Assembly (NCBI GenBank): GCA_905480105.1
Contig: CAJQPC010000071.1
Coordinates: 1 to 55,593 of the forward strand
Length of the DNA: 55,593 nt
Source: an uncultured bacterium
Lineage (GTDB): Bacteria; Myxococcota_A; UBA796; CAJQPC01
Direction of reading: 5' to 3'
Below the pieces are notes generated by a model. It searched no databases. It had not been told where the DNA came from and saw only the letters and a program-made list of their open reading frames with translations. Positions 34,054 to 43,079 of the stretch are shown here, in pieces; the first letter of the stretch is position 1; the number at the start of each line of letters is the position of its first letter. Position numbers and translations under genes: made by a program.

Positions 34054-35045
34054 GCCGGGGTTCTGAGAAACGGCGCCTGCTCTTCGTGCACACCGGTGGA
34101 ACCCTGGGCATGGAAGGCGACCCTGGGCCCCTCGCGCCCAGTGCCTACGCCAACGACGTGCTGCCTTTTGTGCGTGGCCTGGAGGAGCTGGTGGAAATCA
34201 GCTCGGTGTTCATCTGCAACATCGACAGCTCGGATATGCAGCCCAGTCACTGGGAGACCATGGCCGAAAAGATAGCCTCGGCTCTGCCTGACTATGACGG
34301 CTTTGTGGTGCTGCATGGCACCGACACGATGGCCTACTCCGCTTCCGCCCTGAGCCTGCTGCTGCACAACCTGCCCAAGCCGGTGGTGTTCACAGGCAGT
34401 CAGCGTCCCATTGCTCAGCTACGCTCCGACGCCCGTCAGAACTTGGTACACGCCGCCATCTGCGCGACATTGGATATCCCCGAGGTTGGGCTCTACTTCG
34501 GCGAGGCACTGCTACGAGGCAACCGGGCGACCAAGACCAGCATGTCGTCCTACGACGCGTACTCCTCCCCCCACGTGCCGCCGCTTGTGCGCATGGGCGT
34601 GGACATCGAACGCCCCATGGCACCCCGTATTCCCACTGGCCCTTTTGAGCTGCGCCACGGCTTTGACCGCCGTGTGACCGTGCTCACCCTCTACCCGGGG
34701 GCAGATGAAATCCAGTTGGACCAAGCAGTCGCCGCCGGGGCACGGGCTGTCATCCTGCGGGCCTTTGGGGCAGGCAACGTGCCCCTGGCAGGCTGGCCGG
34801 ACAGCATACGAAGGGCGACCTTGGCTGGCGCAAACGTGATCATCACAAGCCAGTGTCTGGACGGGGCGGCCAATATCGGCCGCTACGCTGGAAGTGCCGC
34901 CGCTGGAGACGCCGGGGCCTTGAGCGCATGGGACATGACCCTGGAGGCCGCGCTGACCCGGGCCATGTTCCTGCTGCGCGAGCCCGGCGAGTTCCGCGAA
35001 CTCTGGAGCGTCGACCTGGCCGGCGAGGTCACCCTACCGAGCTAG
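34050..35045 (+). CDS. ansA: Type I L-asparaginase
   Basis: A 331-aa asparaginase with both catalytic threonines: the N-terminal H-T-G-G-T-L-G-M (Thr about 18) and H-G-T-D-T-M-A-Y (Thr about 94). Further family features are F-T-G-S-Q-R-P-I and the C-terminal G-A-A-N-I-G-R-Y-A..D-M-T-L-E-A-A-L-T. The lack of a signal peptide fits the cytoplasmic low-affinity type I enzyme, which hydrolyses L-asparagine to aspartate and ammonia. GTG 34050 overlaps the upstream stop. The stop overlaps the convergent metallohydrolase's stop (CTAG, 35042-35045). Co-transcription with two Cys-rich lipoproteins is odd and has no obvious explanation. Confidence 0.9.
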   Translation: MSRGSEKRRLLFVHTGGTLGMEGDPGPLAPSAYANDVLPFVRGLEELVEISSVFICNIDSSDMQPSHWETMAEKIASALPDYDGFVVLHGTDTMAYSASALSLLLHNLPKPVVFTGSQRPIAQLRSDARQNLVHAAICATLDIPEVGLYFGEALLRGNRATKTSMSSYDAYSSPHVPPLVRMGVDIERPMAPRIPTGPFELRHGFDRRVTVLTLYPGADEIQLDQAVAAGARAVILRAFGAGNVPLAGWPDSIRRATLAGANVIITSQCLDGAANIGRYAGSAAAGDAGALSAWDMTLEAALTRAMFLLREPGEFRELWSVDLAGEVTLPS

Positions 35046-37561
35046 TCGCTAAAGGGCGGCAGAGGCGCTTCCCATCCGCCGCCGTCTACATCGACCAAGA
35101 GCGCGGAGCTGGCTGCCCAGGGGGTCTGGTTGCTCATCGGCGTCATGGCGACATCCCCTTCTGCGACCAAAACGTAGGAGGCATCCGCGTCGGGATCCAG
35201 CCCAAAGCTACCCGAGAGCTCCGTGCGACTGTCGATGACCAGCCCGTTCTCGAGTAGCAGCACCCGGTCGACTTGGATCCAAGTTGGAGCCAGCACCTCG
35301 TAGCTCAAACTCCCGGGGCTCAGGACGCTGCCCGGTGTCTCGCTGAGCAGGAGCATGGGCCCATTCGAGGCCACCGTGGCACGGGCCTGGAAAGCCTCGC
35401 GCAGCTCCTTGGGGTCATACGCAGAGGGGTCCGAGTCCATCTGCACGTAGGTGAGGTTGCTCCCCAGTCCTCCGCTGGTACATCCATGAGAGTCACTGAC
35501 ACCCGTCGGAGCCGCGAGCACGCCACGGTTTATAAGGTCCAGGTAGAGCGCGAAGTACTCCTCCCGCTTTCCGGCGTTGAGCACCTCAATGGCGTCGAGT
35601 TCAGTGGACCAAGCGCTGGGCTTGGAGAGTTTGCCCGGCGACCAGCCGGCCGCCCCGGCCACCCCGGAGTCGGTTGGATGGTTGTACTGGACTACCGCCG
35701 TGGGAAACCAGTCCCGGATCTGGGCGTTCTGGTCCTCTGTGTCTTCGAACTGCAAGCTCCACCAGGGAAAGGCCCCACCGTTGCTCGCGCTGGAGTCCAG
35801 CTCCAATGGGAAGAGATTGATGTGCCCCCGGACCACATTGCTCATCTCGCTGGCCAGCACCGTATTCATGTGCCCGTCCAGGCCGAGAGCGTCGATCAGA
35901 GGTGCATAGTCGGCCACATGGTCGTGGTCCGTTCCGAAGTGCAGCGCAATGCCGCGGGCTGCACTCACGCTAAGGCGGTCCTCCATCGTGCAGCTCCCGT
36001 CCGCACTGGGGCCGGCGTGGCTGTGCGGGTCGGACGCGATCCAGTCGGGAAGGGACCAGGCTTGGGGCAGGCTGATCTCCAGATCCGAGCGCTCGCCGGC
36101 CGAGATGGTGACCTGGCCCTCGAAGAGCTCGTGTTGGGCACCACGCCACGCCAAGACTTGGTACTCCCCAGGCAGCAAATCCAGGGTCAGCTCGCCGTCC
36201 AGTGACCAGCCCAAGACTGCGTCGCTTGGGTTGAGAACCAGGGCGGGATCCCCGACAGGCACGGGGTCAAGCGGGCTCAGCCTGATTTCGAAGGGGGCGG
36301 AGGTGTCGAGCTGTACCTGGAGGGTGCCGGGCTCAGCCAAAACCAAGGGCGCCTCGGCGGTGCCGATCCCTCTTCCCAGCGTCTCCGCATTGGACGGCCC
36401 CCCTTGCGTGTAGGCTCTCAAGACGCTCTCCCGCAGCGCGGGGTGCAGGTAGGCGGAGTACTCAGCCGAGCCTGGGGCATAGTCGCGCACCACACCGCGC
36501 CCACGACCCTGGGCCAAAACCTGAACATCGGAGCCCGCAGGAGCCGTGAAGGATACCTTTCCGTCCCCGTCCGAGACGGCCATGGTGTACGCCGCACCGT
36601 CCACGCTCACGCTCACCCAGGCACCCTCCACAGGTCCGTCGGGTGCCGTGACTGTGTAGCTGTAGTCGTCCACTTCAACACCTTGAAGAGCCAAGGACGC
36701 GTCCGATATTTGGGCCAGATCAGAGGCCACTGCGTAGTAGCGCGTGAACACCAACTCCTCGCCGCTCTCGATGGTCTGGCGCTCCCCCAAGCCCAGGCTC
36801 ATCTCCGCCAGCGAGGCCAAGATCTGCGAGCTGGCATCGGTCTGGAACACCTCCCCTTCCGCAGCAACCAGAGCCAAGGCACCCTGCCCCTCCACACCAA
36901 TGAAACCGGTCCAGGGGTAGTCATCACCGTCAAAGTCCTCAAAGCCAGCACCGGGCGTCCACTGAGCGGCCGCGTCCAAGGAGCCCATGAGGAGATCGCC
37001 GGGCGCCAGGGTGACCTGTCCCTCGGCGGCGCGCAGTGTCGTGCGCACCTGCATCAGGTTGCTGCCAGGCTCCAAGATGTAGTCGGTGCAAATCTCGAGA
37101 CCCAAGTCGGGTATCCCCCCTTGACCCAGGACCCCTTCGAGCAGACCCAGCGGGCCCTCCTGACCTTCTAGACGCACGTGCGCAGGACCATCGGAACCGT
37201 CCGAGACGATGGTGAGTTGGCGCAGCTCTCCCATGCGCCCCAAACCGTACATTCCGGCCATCTCGTCGATTAGATCGCGGCCCAAGGCCCCGTCTTCTCG
37301 AATGATGTCGGCGTCCACAACGCCACCGCCCTGCTCCACGTAATAGTCGCCAGGACGGTCCCCTTGGAGGATGAACTGCACCCGGTCGTTGTAAATCTTG
37401 ATGTCGCCGACGCGGCCCTCAGCGCTGATGCCGGAGAACAGGGACGCAGGATCCACGACAATCCCTGCGCGGCTCTCACCGCTCCCAAGGCGCTCGGTCA
37501 GATCCGGCGCAGGGGTCTCAGGGTCTTTTTTGCAGGCGAGAACAGTCAGGAGAAAAAGCAT
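35042..37561 (-). CDS. CehA/McbA-type PHP-like metallohydrolase lipoprotein
   Basis: An 839-aa lipoprotein with a very short signal peptide and lipobox L-A-C (Cys10). About 490 residues of beta-rich domains come first, including a carboxypeptidase-regulatory/Ig-like segment near 320-360. The C-terminal domain has the PHP-like metal motifs of CehA/McbA hydrolases: D-P-H-S-H-A (511-516), T-D-H-D-H, Q-Y-N-H-P-T and S-D-S-H-G. It should hydrolyse a phospho- or carbamate-type ester outside the cytoplasm; the substrate is unknown. ATG 37561 lies 17 nt after the kinase gene's stop, so the two genes may share a transcript. It is convergent with the asparaginase. Confidence 0.88.
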   Translation of the reverse strand: MLFLLTVLACKKDPETPAPDLTERLGSGESRAGIVVDPASLFSGISAEGRVGDIKIYNDRVQFILQGDRPGDYYVEQGGGVVDADIIREDGALGRDLIDEMAGMYGLGRMGELRQLTIVSDGSDGPAHVRLEGQEGPLGLLEGVLGQGGIPDLGLEICTDYILEPGSNLMQVRTTLRAAEGQVTLAPGDLLMGSLDAAAQWTPGAGFEDFDGDDYPWTGFIGVEGQGALALVAAEGEVFQTDASSQILASLAEMSLGLGERQTIESGEELVFTRYYAVASDLAQISDASLALQGVEVDDYSYTVTAPDGPVEGAWVSVSVDGAAYTMAVSDGDGKVSFTAPAGSDVQVLAQGRGRGVVRDYAPGSAEYSAYLHPALRESVLRAYTQGGPSNAETLGRGIGTAEAPLVLAEPGTLQVQLDTSAPFEIRLSPLDPVPVGDPALVLNPSDAVLGWSLDGELTLDLLPGEYQVLAWRGAQHELFEGQVTISAGERSDLEISLPQAWSLPDWIASDPHSHAGPSADGSCTMEDRLSVSAARGIALHFGTDHDHVADYAPLIDALGLDGHMNTVLASEMSNVVRGHINLFPLELDSSASNGGAFPWWSLQFEDTEDQNAQIRDWFPTAVVQYNHPTDSGVAGAAGWSPGKLSKPSAWSTELDAIEVLNAGKREEYFALYLDLINRGVLAAPTGVSDSHGCTSGGLGSNLTYVQMDSDPSAYDPKELREAFQARATVASNGPMLLLSETPGSVLSPGSLSYEVLAPTWIQVDRVLLLENGLVIDSRTELSGSFGLDPDADASYVLVAEGDVAMTPMSNQTPWAASSALLVDVDGGGWEAPLPPFSD

Positions 37562-37578
37562 TCCTCCAGGCTATCCGC

Positions 37579-39693
37579 CTATCGCGCGCAGCGAAAGCCA
37601 ATAAAGGCCTTGGCGTCGCTGGTTTTCACCGCAGTGCTGCTCACGCCATCGCTTCGCAACCAAGCCGGCTTGCCGTCGACCTGACGGTATTCATGCCAAG
37701 CCAGGGTTCCGCCCTCGGTCCAGGTCTGGGGATCTGCGCCCACCTGAGCCAAGCCGCCGCGACCCGAGCAATAGGCCCGCGCCATCGACCAGCTCACGTT
37801 GATCGCTGCTTGGCTACTCTTGCCAGCAGGAGGACTCGCCCCCTCCCAGCCCTTCAGGTAGGTATCGCTCGCCATGCCAGCGTCAACAGCCTCATCGCGA
37901 TGCCAGCTGAGATGTGTGGCCAGCCAAGCACCAAGCTGTGCGTTGGTCACCTGTGCTCGAGCTGCACTACCACTGGAAACCACAGGGGTCTCCGAAGGGA
38001 CGACCCGATCCCGGATGCTCTCTCGAATGGGTACTCGATCGGCAGCGGTGTGGAGCGCCTCGCCCCGGCCGAGCTCGACCTGGAAGGCTGAGAGTTCTCC
38101 CTGGGCTGGGACCACCAGCTCACCCTTCCAGTTTTCCTTGCCCTTGTCGGCGAGCACCCCATACTTGCCAGGCACCAGGCGCACCGTAGCAGCACCCTTC
38201 CGGTCCACATCGATCGTCTCGCCGTCCACACTCAGGCGCATGCCGCGGACCCCTTGAATCGAAACCTCACGCTCGGCCGGAGCTTTCAACGACAGGGTCA
38301 GGGTCTGAACGCCTTCGCCGGCCTGCAGGACCACCGTCTGCTCCTCGAGCACGCACCACGCTGCCGGCTCGGCGAACTTGCAGTCCTGACCCAAGATGGC
38401 GCGCAGCTTCTGCTCTCCCAACGGGAGCGCGCCGAAGTGGTACACAAAGCCGTCGATGGTGAACACCCCCTGCTCACCTATCTGCACCTGCACAGGCACC
38501 GTCTCTTCCAGGCCCGCAATGATCACGTCCGCCTTGCGCTCTTGAGCCAGAGGCTTGGGGTCGAGCGTGCGCTGCCGAGCAGGGTCGCTGCGCCAGACCT
38601 GCCAGCCCAGGCCGACCACCACTGTGATCAGGCCCAGAACACAGCCCACCAGAACCAACTTCTTGTTGCCCTGGTCAAACTCCGACGGTCCGAGCGGCGT
38701 GGGGGCAGCGCCGGGGTCCACAGCCACAGGACTGGGTGCCACCGTCTCCAAGTCGACTGACCCGTCGAGGGGCTGCTTGATGTCTCTGCCGGGGTGCCAA
38801 GTCGGGCGAGAGACAGACTCCGTCGAGCTGTCCTTGGGTGTGGCACTGGGATCCATCGTCTCCAAGTCCATCCCCTCCAAGAGCGCAAGCACCTCGTCTG
38901 CCGTGGCCAAGCGCTGCTTTGGCTCCGAACACGTCATGGCGCTGACCAAACGGCGCAGTGCGACTGGGAGGGTGGGCCCTGGATCCAACGCCGGGTGGCC
39001 CTGCTTGGAGATCATCAACTGGAGCGCCTGCTGCCTACTGGTGCCTACGCCCCCCATGGGAAAAGCGATGCGGCCGGTGAGGAGCTCGTAGAACACGATG
39101 CCCAAGCCGTACACATCCCAGCGCACCGGATCCAGACTGCCGGGCTCAACCCACTCAGGCGGGGCGTACGATACCGAGCCGAAATTCTGGCCATTCTCCG
39201 TAAGGGCCTGGCCGTCCAGCTCAGTGGCGATGCCAAAGTCCACCAGCTTGAGATTCCCCCCCTCTTGCAAGATCATATTGCTGGGCTTGATGTCCCGGTG
39301 CCGCACGCCCATTCCGTGCATGTAGGCCACCGCACTGGCAGCCTGCTTGAAGAGTGCAACGGCCGAGTCAAGGTCCATAGGACCGTGCCGAATCTGTGCC
39401 TCCAACGAGTGCCCAGAAACGAACTCCATCTCGATGTATGGCAGCTCCGCGTCCATGCGTACGTTGCGCACCTTGACGATGTTCGGGTGCTCCAAGGCAA
39501 AGAGGATCTCCGCCTCACGAACAAACCGCGCTTTGGCGCTGGCCACCCGATTCAGCCTGGGGTCCAGCGTCTTGATAGCCGCCAGGATGCGCTTCGCCGA
39601 GCGGTTGTGGCAGCGGTACACAGAGCCCATGCCCCCCTGCCCGAGCGGTTGCTCCACCACCCAGATATCGATCTCGTCGCCCTGCTGCAGCAA
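37579..39693 (-). CDS. Transmembrane Ser/Thr protein kinase with FGE-like C-terminus
   Basis: A 704-aa eukaryote-like kinase. The catalytic domain (about 10-272) has the G-Q-G-G-M-G-S-V-Y loop (19-27), Lys41, H-R-D-I-K-P-S-N (132-139) and D-F-G (152-154), so it should be active. A linker with proline-serine stretches precedes one transmembrane segment (about 345-368). Outside are PEGA-like strands (about 490-560) and a C-terminal region of about 125 residues resembling the formylglycine-generating-enzyme/SUMF1 fold (S-W-x-x-A-x-A-Y-C, ending F-I-G-F-R-C-A-R), shorter than the usual domain. TTG 39693 has GGAGAA 5 nt upstream. It diverges from exonuclease III. Confidence 0.9.
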   Translation of the reverse strand: MLQQGDEIDIWVVEQPLGQGGMGSVYRCHNRSAKRILAAIKTLDPRLNRVASAKARFVREAEILFALEHPNIVKVRNVRMDAELPYIEMEFVSGHSLEAQIRHGPMDLDSAVALFKQAASAVAYMHGMGVRHRDIKPSNMILQEGGNLKLVDFGIATELDGQALTENGQNFGSVSYAPPEWVEPGSLDPVRWDVYGLGIVFYELLTGRIAFPMGGVGTSRQQALQLMISKQGHPALDPGPTLPVALRRLVSAMTCSEPKQRLATADEVLALLEGMDLETMDPSATPKDSSTESVSRPTWHPGRDIKQPLDGSVDLETVAPSPVAVDPGAAPTPLGPSEFDQGNKKLVLVGCVLGLITVVVGLGWQVWRSDPARQRTLDPKPLAQERKADVIIAGLEETVPVQVQIGEQGVFTIDGFVYHFGALPLGEQKLRAILGQDCKFAEPAAWCVLEEQTVVLQAGEGVQTLTLSLKAPAEREVSIQGVRGMRLSVDGETIDVDRKGAATVRLVPGKYGVLADKGKENWKGELVVPAQGELSAFQVELGRGEALHTAADRVPIRESIRDRVVPSETPVVSSGSAARAQVTNAQLGAWLATHLSWHRDEAVDAGMASDTYLKGWEGASPPAGKSSQAAINVSWSMARAYCSGRGGLAQVGADPQTWTEGGTLAWHEYRQVDGKPAWLRSDGVSSTAVKTSDAKAFIGFRCAR

Positions 39694-39800
39694 GCTTTCT
39701 CCGCGGTCAAAATCAGCGCGGTCAGAATCGGCGCTGTCACAGGATACCCCGTGAGCGGATGCCGGTCGTGGATGCGTTAGGACCCCACCAGGGAGAGTCC

Positions 39801-40565
39801 ATGAAGATCGTGAGCTGGAACGTGAACAGCCTAAAGGCCCGAGCCGAGCATGTGGCCAACTTCCTGGACCGGGTCTCCCCCACTGTGCTTTGCATGCAGG
39901 AACTCAAACTTCAGGACGACAAGGTACCCCGCGAGATCTTCAGCTCCCGCGGCTACTTTTTGGAGACGCACGGCCAGCGCACCTACAACGGTGTGGCCAT
40001 CGCATCCAAGCTGCCCATGACCCAGGTCACCCGCAACCTGCCCGATGGGGACGAGGGCGAGTCCCGCTACATCCACGCGCAGATTGACGGCATCACGATC
40101 CTGAACCTCTACTGTCCTCAGGGACGGGCAGTAGACAATCCAAAGTTTGAATACAAGCTGGGTTTCTACGACGCCCTACAAGCCCGTATTGAGAAAGACT
40201 TTTCTCCTTCCCAGGACCTGATCATCACCGGCGATCTAAACATCGCACCCCACGACAACGACGTCTATGATGTGGCCAAGATGACCGGTGTGTGCAGCTT
40301 TACCGACATTGAGAAGCAAAAGTTTCAGCGCCTGCTGGACTGGGGGCTGAGCGACGCCAGTCAGCCCTACCAAGAGCCCAAGACCTTCACGTTTTGGGAT
40401 TACCGCATGAACTCTTACCCCCGAGACGCCGGCTACCGCATCGACCACTTCCTGGTCAGCGACTCGGTGCTTGCGCGGGTGCAAGGGAGCCACGTGCACC
40501 GCGTAGAGAGGGGCCGGGAAAAAGCCAGCGACCATGCCCCACTGGACCTGGACTTGGGCTTTTGA
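39801..40565 (+). CDS. xth: Exodeoxyribonuclease III
   Basis: A 254-aa AP endonuclease/3'-5' exonuclease of the ExoIII (XthA) family for base excision repair. Motifs are W-N-V-N-S-L-K-A-R at the start, Q-E-L-K metal ligand (Glu about 35), Y-N-G-V-A-I, G-D-L-N-I-A-P-H-D-N-D-V-Y-D, F-T-F-W-D-Y-R, Y-R-I-D-H-F-L and the terminal S-D-H-A-P-L. The set is complete. ATG 39801 has GGGAGAG 4 nt upstream; the frame's longer extension lacks family sequence. It stands alone between two leftward genes. Confidence 0.95.
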   Translation: MKIVSWNVNSLKARAEHVANFLDRVSPTVLCMQELKLQDDKVPREIFSSRGYFLETHGQRTYNGVAIASKLPMTQVTRNLPDGDEGESRYIHAQIDGITILNLYCPQGRAVDNPKFEYKLGFYDALQARIEKDFSPSQDLIITGDLNIAPHDNDVYDVAKMTGVCSFTDIEKQKFQRLLDWGLSDASQPYQEPKTFTFWDYRMNSYPRDAGYRIDHFLVSDSVLARVQGSHVHRVERGREKASDHAPLDLDLGF

Positions 40566-40572
40566 GCAGACC

Positions 40573-41691
40573 TTAGGCTGGGTCGAAGACCGCGATCTCT
40601 CCAGCGACTCCCATGCGGGGAGGCAGTCCGATCCACCAATTTCCAGCGTGTACGTACTGCAGAACCCCATCGTGAAACCAGCCCTGGTCCCGCACCCCGA
40701 AGAGCCCCAAGAGCGTCGGCCTTAGACCCATCATATTCAGCCCCACCTGGCCGCCATGGGTGTGGCCAGACAGGACCAAGTCCACCTGTTCTGGTCGAAT
40801 CCAAACAGCCAAGCGGGGGTCGTGGGCCAACACAATACGGAAGCCTTCTCCCTCCACGCTCATCATGCTTTTCTCCAGTTCTACCCTGGCATTCTTCCAG
40901 TGAAACCCCACACCGTAAACGAAAAAGGGACCGGCTTGGCGACCCTCATCCACCAGCATGGGTGACACCGGCTCCAGCGCCGTGCGCAGCGCGTCCAGTA
41001 CCGGCAAATCGTGGTTTCCAGCACAGCAAAAGCTGGGTGCCACCACGCCCTTGAGGGCATGAATCAAGTAGTCATGACGGGCCTCGGAGAACGGCATGAC
41101 CTGATCTCCTGTGATCAGGACCAACGCCGGTTTCAAGGCGTTGACCTGGGCTACCAAAGCGCGCAGTTCAGGGCCAGCCATCAAGGGACTTGCATGTAGA
41201 TCGGAGAGCTGCACCACCCGACCTGGAAGCCCTGGCACCCTGTGCCGAGTCACTCTATGGCCGCGCAAGCGTGCATGAATGCAGCCCCCCACAGCGAAGC
41301 CAAGCGGCAGGAGCAGCCAAGCCCCCGCCCAGAGCACCGAGCTTCCCAATCCCCAGGCAATGGGGGCCCGGATCAACCAGACCAGGCCCGCCCACAATGC
41401 GAAGGCGTAGGCCAGCTGAGAAGGCCAAGCCAGAACCCAGATCAACCAACGGGGACAGGCCTGGTCACGGTGCAAGCAGAAGAACAAGCCCCACAGTCCC
41501 ACCATACCTGCCGCCCAAGCCGGCCAAAGCGAGGGCGCCGCCACCCATTGAAGACCGTAAAGCCCCATGCAGGCAGAGACCACGACCGCCACGAAATGGT
41601 CATTGGCTTGTTTGCCCACCGCGTAGACCCGACGCAGGGTGTCCACGAGCAACAGCCCTGCAAGGGCCACTCCCGGCAGGACCGGACTCAT
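40573..41691 (-). CDS. Membrane-bound metallophosphoesterase (YkuE/YaeI-like)
   Basis: A 372-aa protein with about four or five N-terminal hydrophobic segments (to about 130) and a calcineurin-like phosphoesterase domain. Metal and catalytic motifs are S-D-L-H (about 169), G-D-Q-V, G-N-H-D, H-D-P and G-H-T-H-G-G-Q. Such proteins hydrolyse lipid or nucleotide phosphoesters at the membrane. ATG 41691 overlaps the stop of the methyltransferase gene by 4 nt (ATGA); the longer frame to 41751 lies inside that gene. It is the last of three coupled genes with the PP2C phosphatase and methyltransferase. The substrate is not indicated. Confidence 0.9.
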   Translation of the reverse strand: MSPVLPGVALAGLLLVDTLRRVYAVGKQANDHFVAVVVSACMGLYGLQWVAAPSLWPAWAAGMVGLWGLFFCLHRDQACPRWLIWVLAWPSQLAYAFALWAGLVWLIRAPIAWGLGSSVLWAGAWLLLPLGFAVGGCIHARLRGHRVTRHRVPGLPGRVVQLSDLHASPLMAGPELRALVAQVNALKPALVLITGDQVMPFSEARHDYLIHALKGVVAPSFCCAGNHDLPVLDALRTALEPVSPMLVDEGRQAGPFFVYGVGFHWKNARVELEKSMMSVEGEGFRIVLAHDPRLAVWIRPEQVDLVLSGHTHGGQVGLNMMGLRPTLLGLFGVRDQGWFHDGVLQYVHAGNWWIGLPPRMGVAGEIAVFDPA

Positions 41692-43079
41692 CGAGAGGCG
41701 ACTAAAAACTTGAGCTGTCCACGCGCATCGACCGCTGCCCGCCACGACCATCGACCCGGAAGGGACTCACACACAAACGAGCGCGGCAGCTTGATGCGAA
41801 CCGTCGCCGGGGCCAGTTCCAAGGCCTTTAGCAAAGGAAAAGGCAGGTCTTCCACCCGGATGCGTTGCCGGTTGTAGTCTCGCCCTCCCCAGGGAGGATC
41901 CAGAATCAAGGCGTCAAATCTACCCCGGAGCACAACCCGCACGTCCTGGCACAGCAGCTCCAACTGGACGCCGTACAGAGAAGCGTTGTGACGTGCCATC
42001 TCCAGACGCTTCTGGTTCAGGTCACATGCAACGACTTGGCAACCGACTCGGGCCGCGGCAATGGCCATCGCACCCACCCCGCAGCTGCCATCCAAGACCC
42101 GGCCAGAGAGCCCTTGAACCAGCTCCAGGGCCAGCGCCTCGGGTGTGGCGCTCAACAGCCCCTCGTCGTCTACTTGAATCCCTTGTTCCCATCTGGAGAA
42201 GAGCCGACGACGACGCAAGATCTGGGGTTCCCGGTCCACGGGGCGGCGGCCCTTGCGCAGGGCAGGCTCACACTGGACAGCGCACTGCACCCCGCCCACC
42301 CAGGTGCCGTCCAGCTGATGCAGAGTGCGCCGAGCGTTGTCGGGCGCACGCTGCCCACTCCAGGGGGAAGTGTCCAGCCAATCGGGCCCCTGAACCTGAA
42401 CCGGGGGCGTTTCATGCAATGCATGGAAGTGCTCGGCCGCCAGCACCCCGGCAACCGCATCCCGCTCCAAAGCCCAGCGTCTCAGGGCCACCGCCAAGTG
42501 TGCCAACTCCAGCGCCCTTGCTTCCGCAGGCCCCTCTCCATGCAGATCCTGGAGCCCAATGGCCTCGTCTTGGGAGACCGCTGCCAGGTCCAAAGCTTGC
42601 CAGCCATTGGCCGAATAGGGAGCCAAGCTGACCAGCGCTGAGCCCTGCCGCTTCAACCAAGCCGCCCGCAGGCCTCCCAAGCTCGGTCCACGGCGAATGG
42701 CCAACGTTAGCGGGCGGTCTAAGAAGCGGTCAACCCGCTTCAGGCCCAGCTTTTTCAGGGACTTGCCGGGATTGACACCCGGGGTCGCCAGCAGCGACCT
42801 GGGCGAAAAAGCGCCGCGCTCCCACTGATATGTCTCCAACAGCGCCTCCAAAAACGGAAGCGCGGACACAGGCCCACTCTCTAGTCTTTCCAAGCAACTC
42901 CACGGTGGGTCGCTTTCCTTGGCCCGAGGTGCGAAAGGGCCAGTCCATGCGCCCTTGAGTACAACACCATGAGGACCCACCCACCACAAACGAGGCGACG
43001 GGAGTCCAGAAGGAGTGGGCTCGAGCGCCGCCTTCGCCACGTCCAACAAAGCCACGGGGGGCCCGGAGGATGGAATCAC
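41688..43079 (-). CDS. SAM-dependent methyltransferase with DPPWGG motif and uncharacterised N-terminal domain
   Basis: A 463-aa protein. The C-terminal 136 residues are a class I methyltransferase: motif I V-L-D-G-S-C-G-V-G-A (328-337), the acidic C-D-L-N and the catalytic D-P-P-W-G-G (394-399). The latter is the form found in trimethylguanosine synthase-like (Methyltransf_15) and RNA guanine methyltransferases. The 327-residue N-terminal region, with alternating helices and strands, is not a domain I recognise and may bind the substrate. GTG 43079 overlaps the PP2C stop and the gene overlaps the phosphoesterase start, both by 4 nt. A nucleic-acid substrate is plausible but not shown. Confidence 0.85.
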   Translation of the reverse strand: MIPSSGPPVALLDVAKAALEPTPSGLPSPRLWWVGPHGVVLKGAWTGPFAPRAKESDPPWSCLERLESGPVSALPFLEALLETYQWERGAFSPRSLLATPGVNPGKSLKKLGLKRVDRFLDRPLTLAIRRGPSLGGLRAAWLKRQGSALVSLAPYSANGWQALDLAAVSQDEAIGLQDLHGEGPAEARALELAHLAVALRRWALERDAVAGVLAAEHFHALHETPPVQVQGPDWLDTSPWSGQRAPDNARRTLHQLDGTWVGGVQCAVQCEPALRKGRRPVDREPQILRRRRLFSRWEQGIQVDDEGLLSATPEALALELVQGLSGRVLDGSCGVGAMAIAAARVGCQVVACDLNQKRLEMARHNASLYGVQLELLCQDVRVVLRGRFDALILDPPWGGRDYNRQRIRVEDLPFPLLKALELAPATVRIKLPRSFVCESLPGRWSWRAAVDARGQLKFLVASR

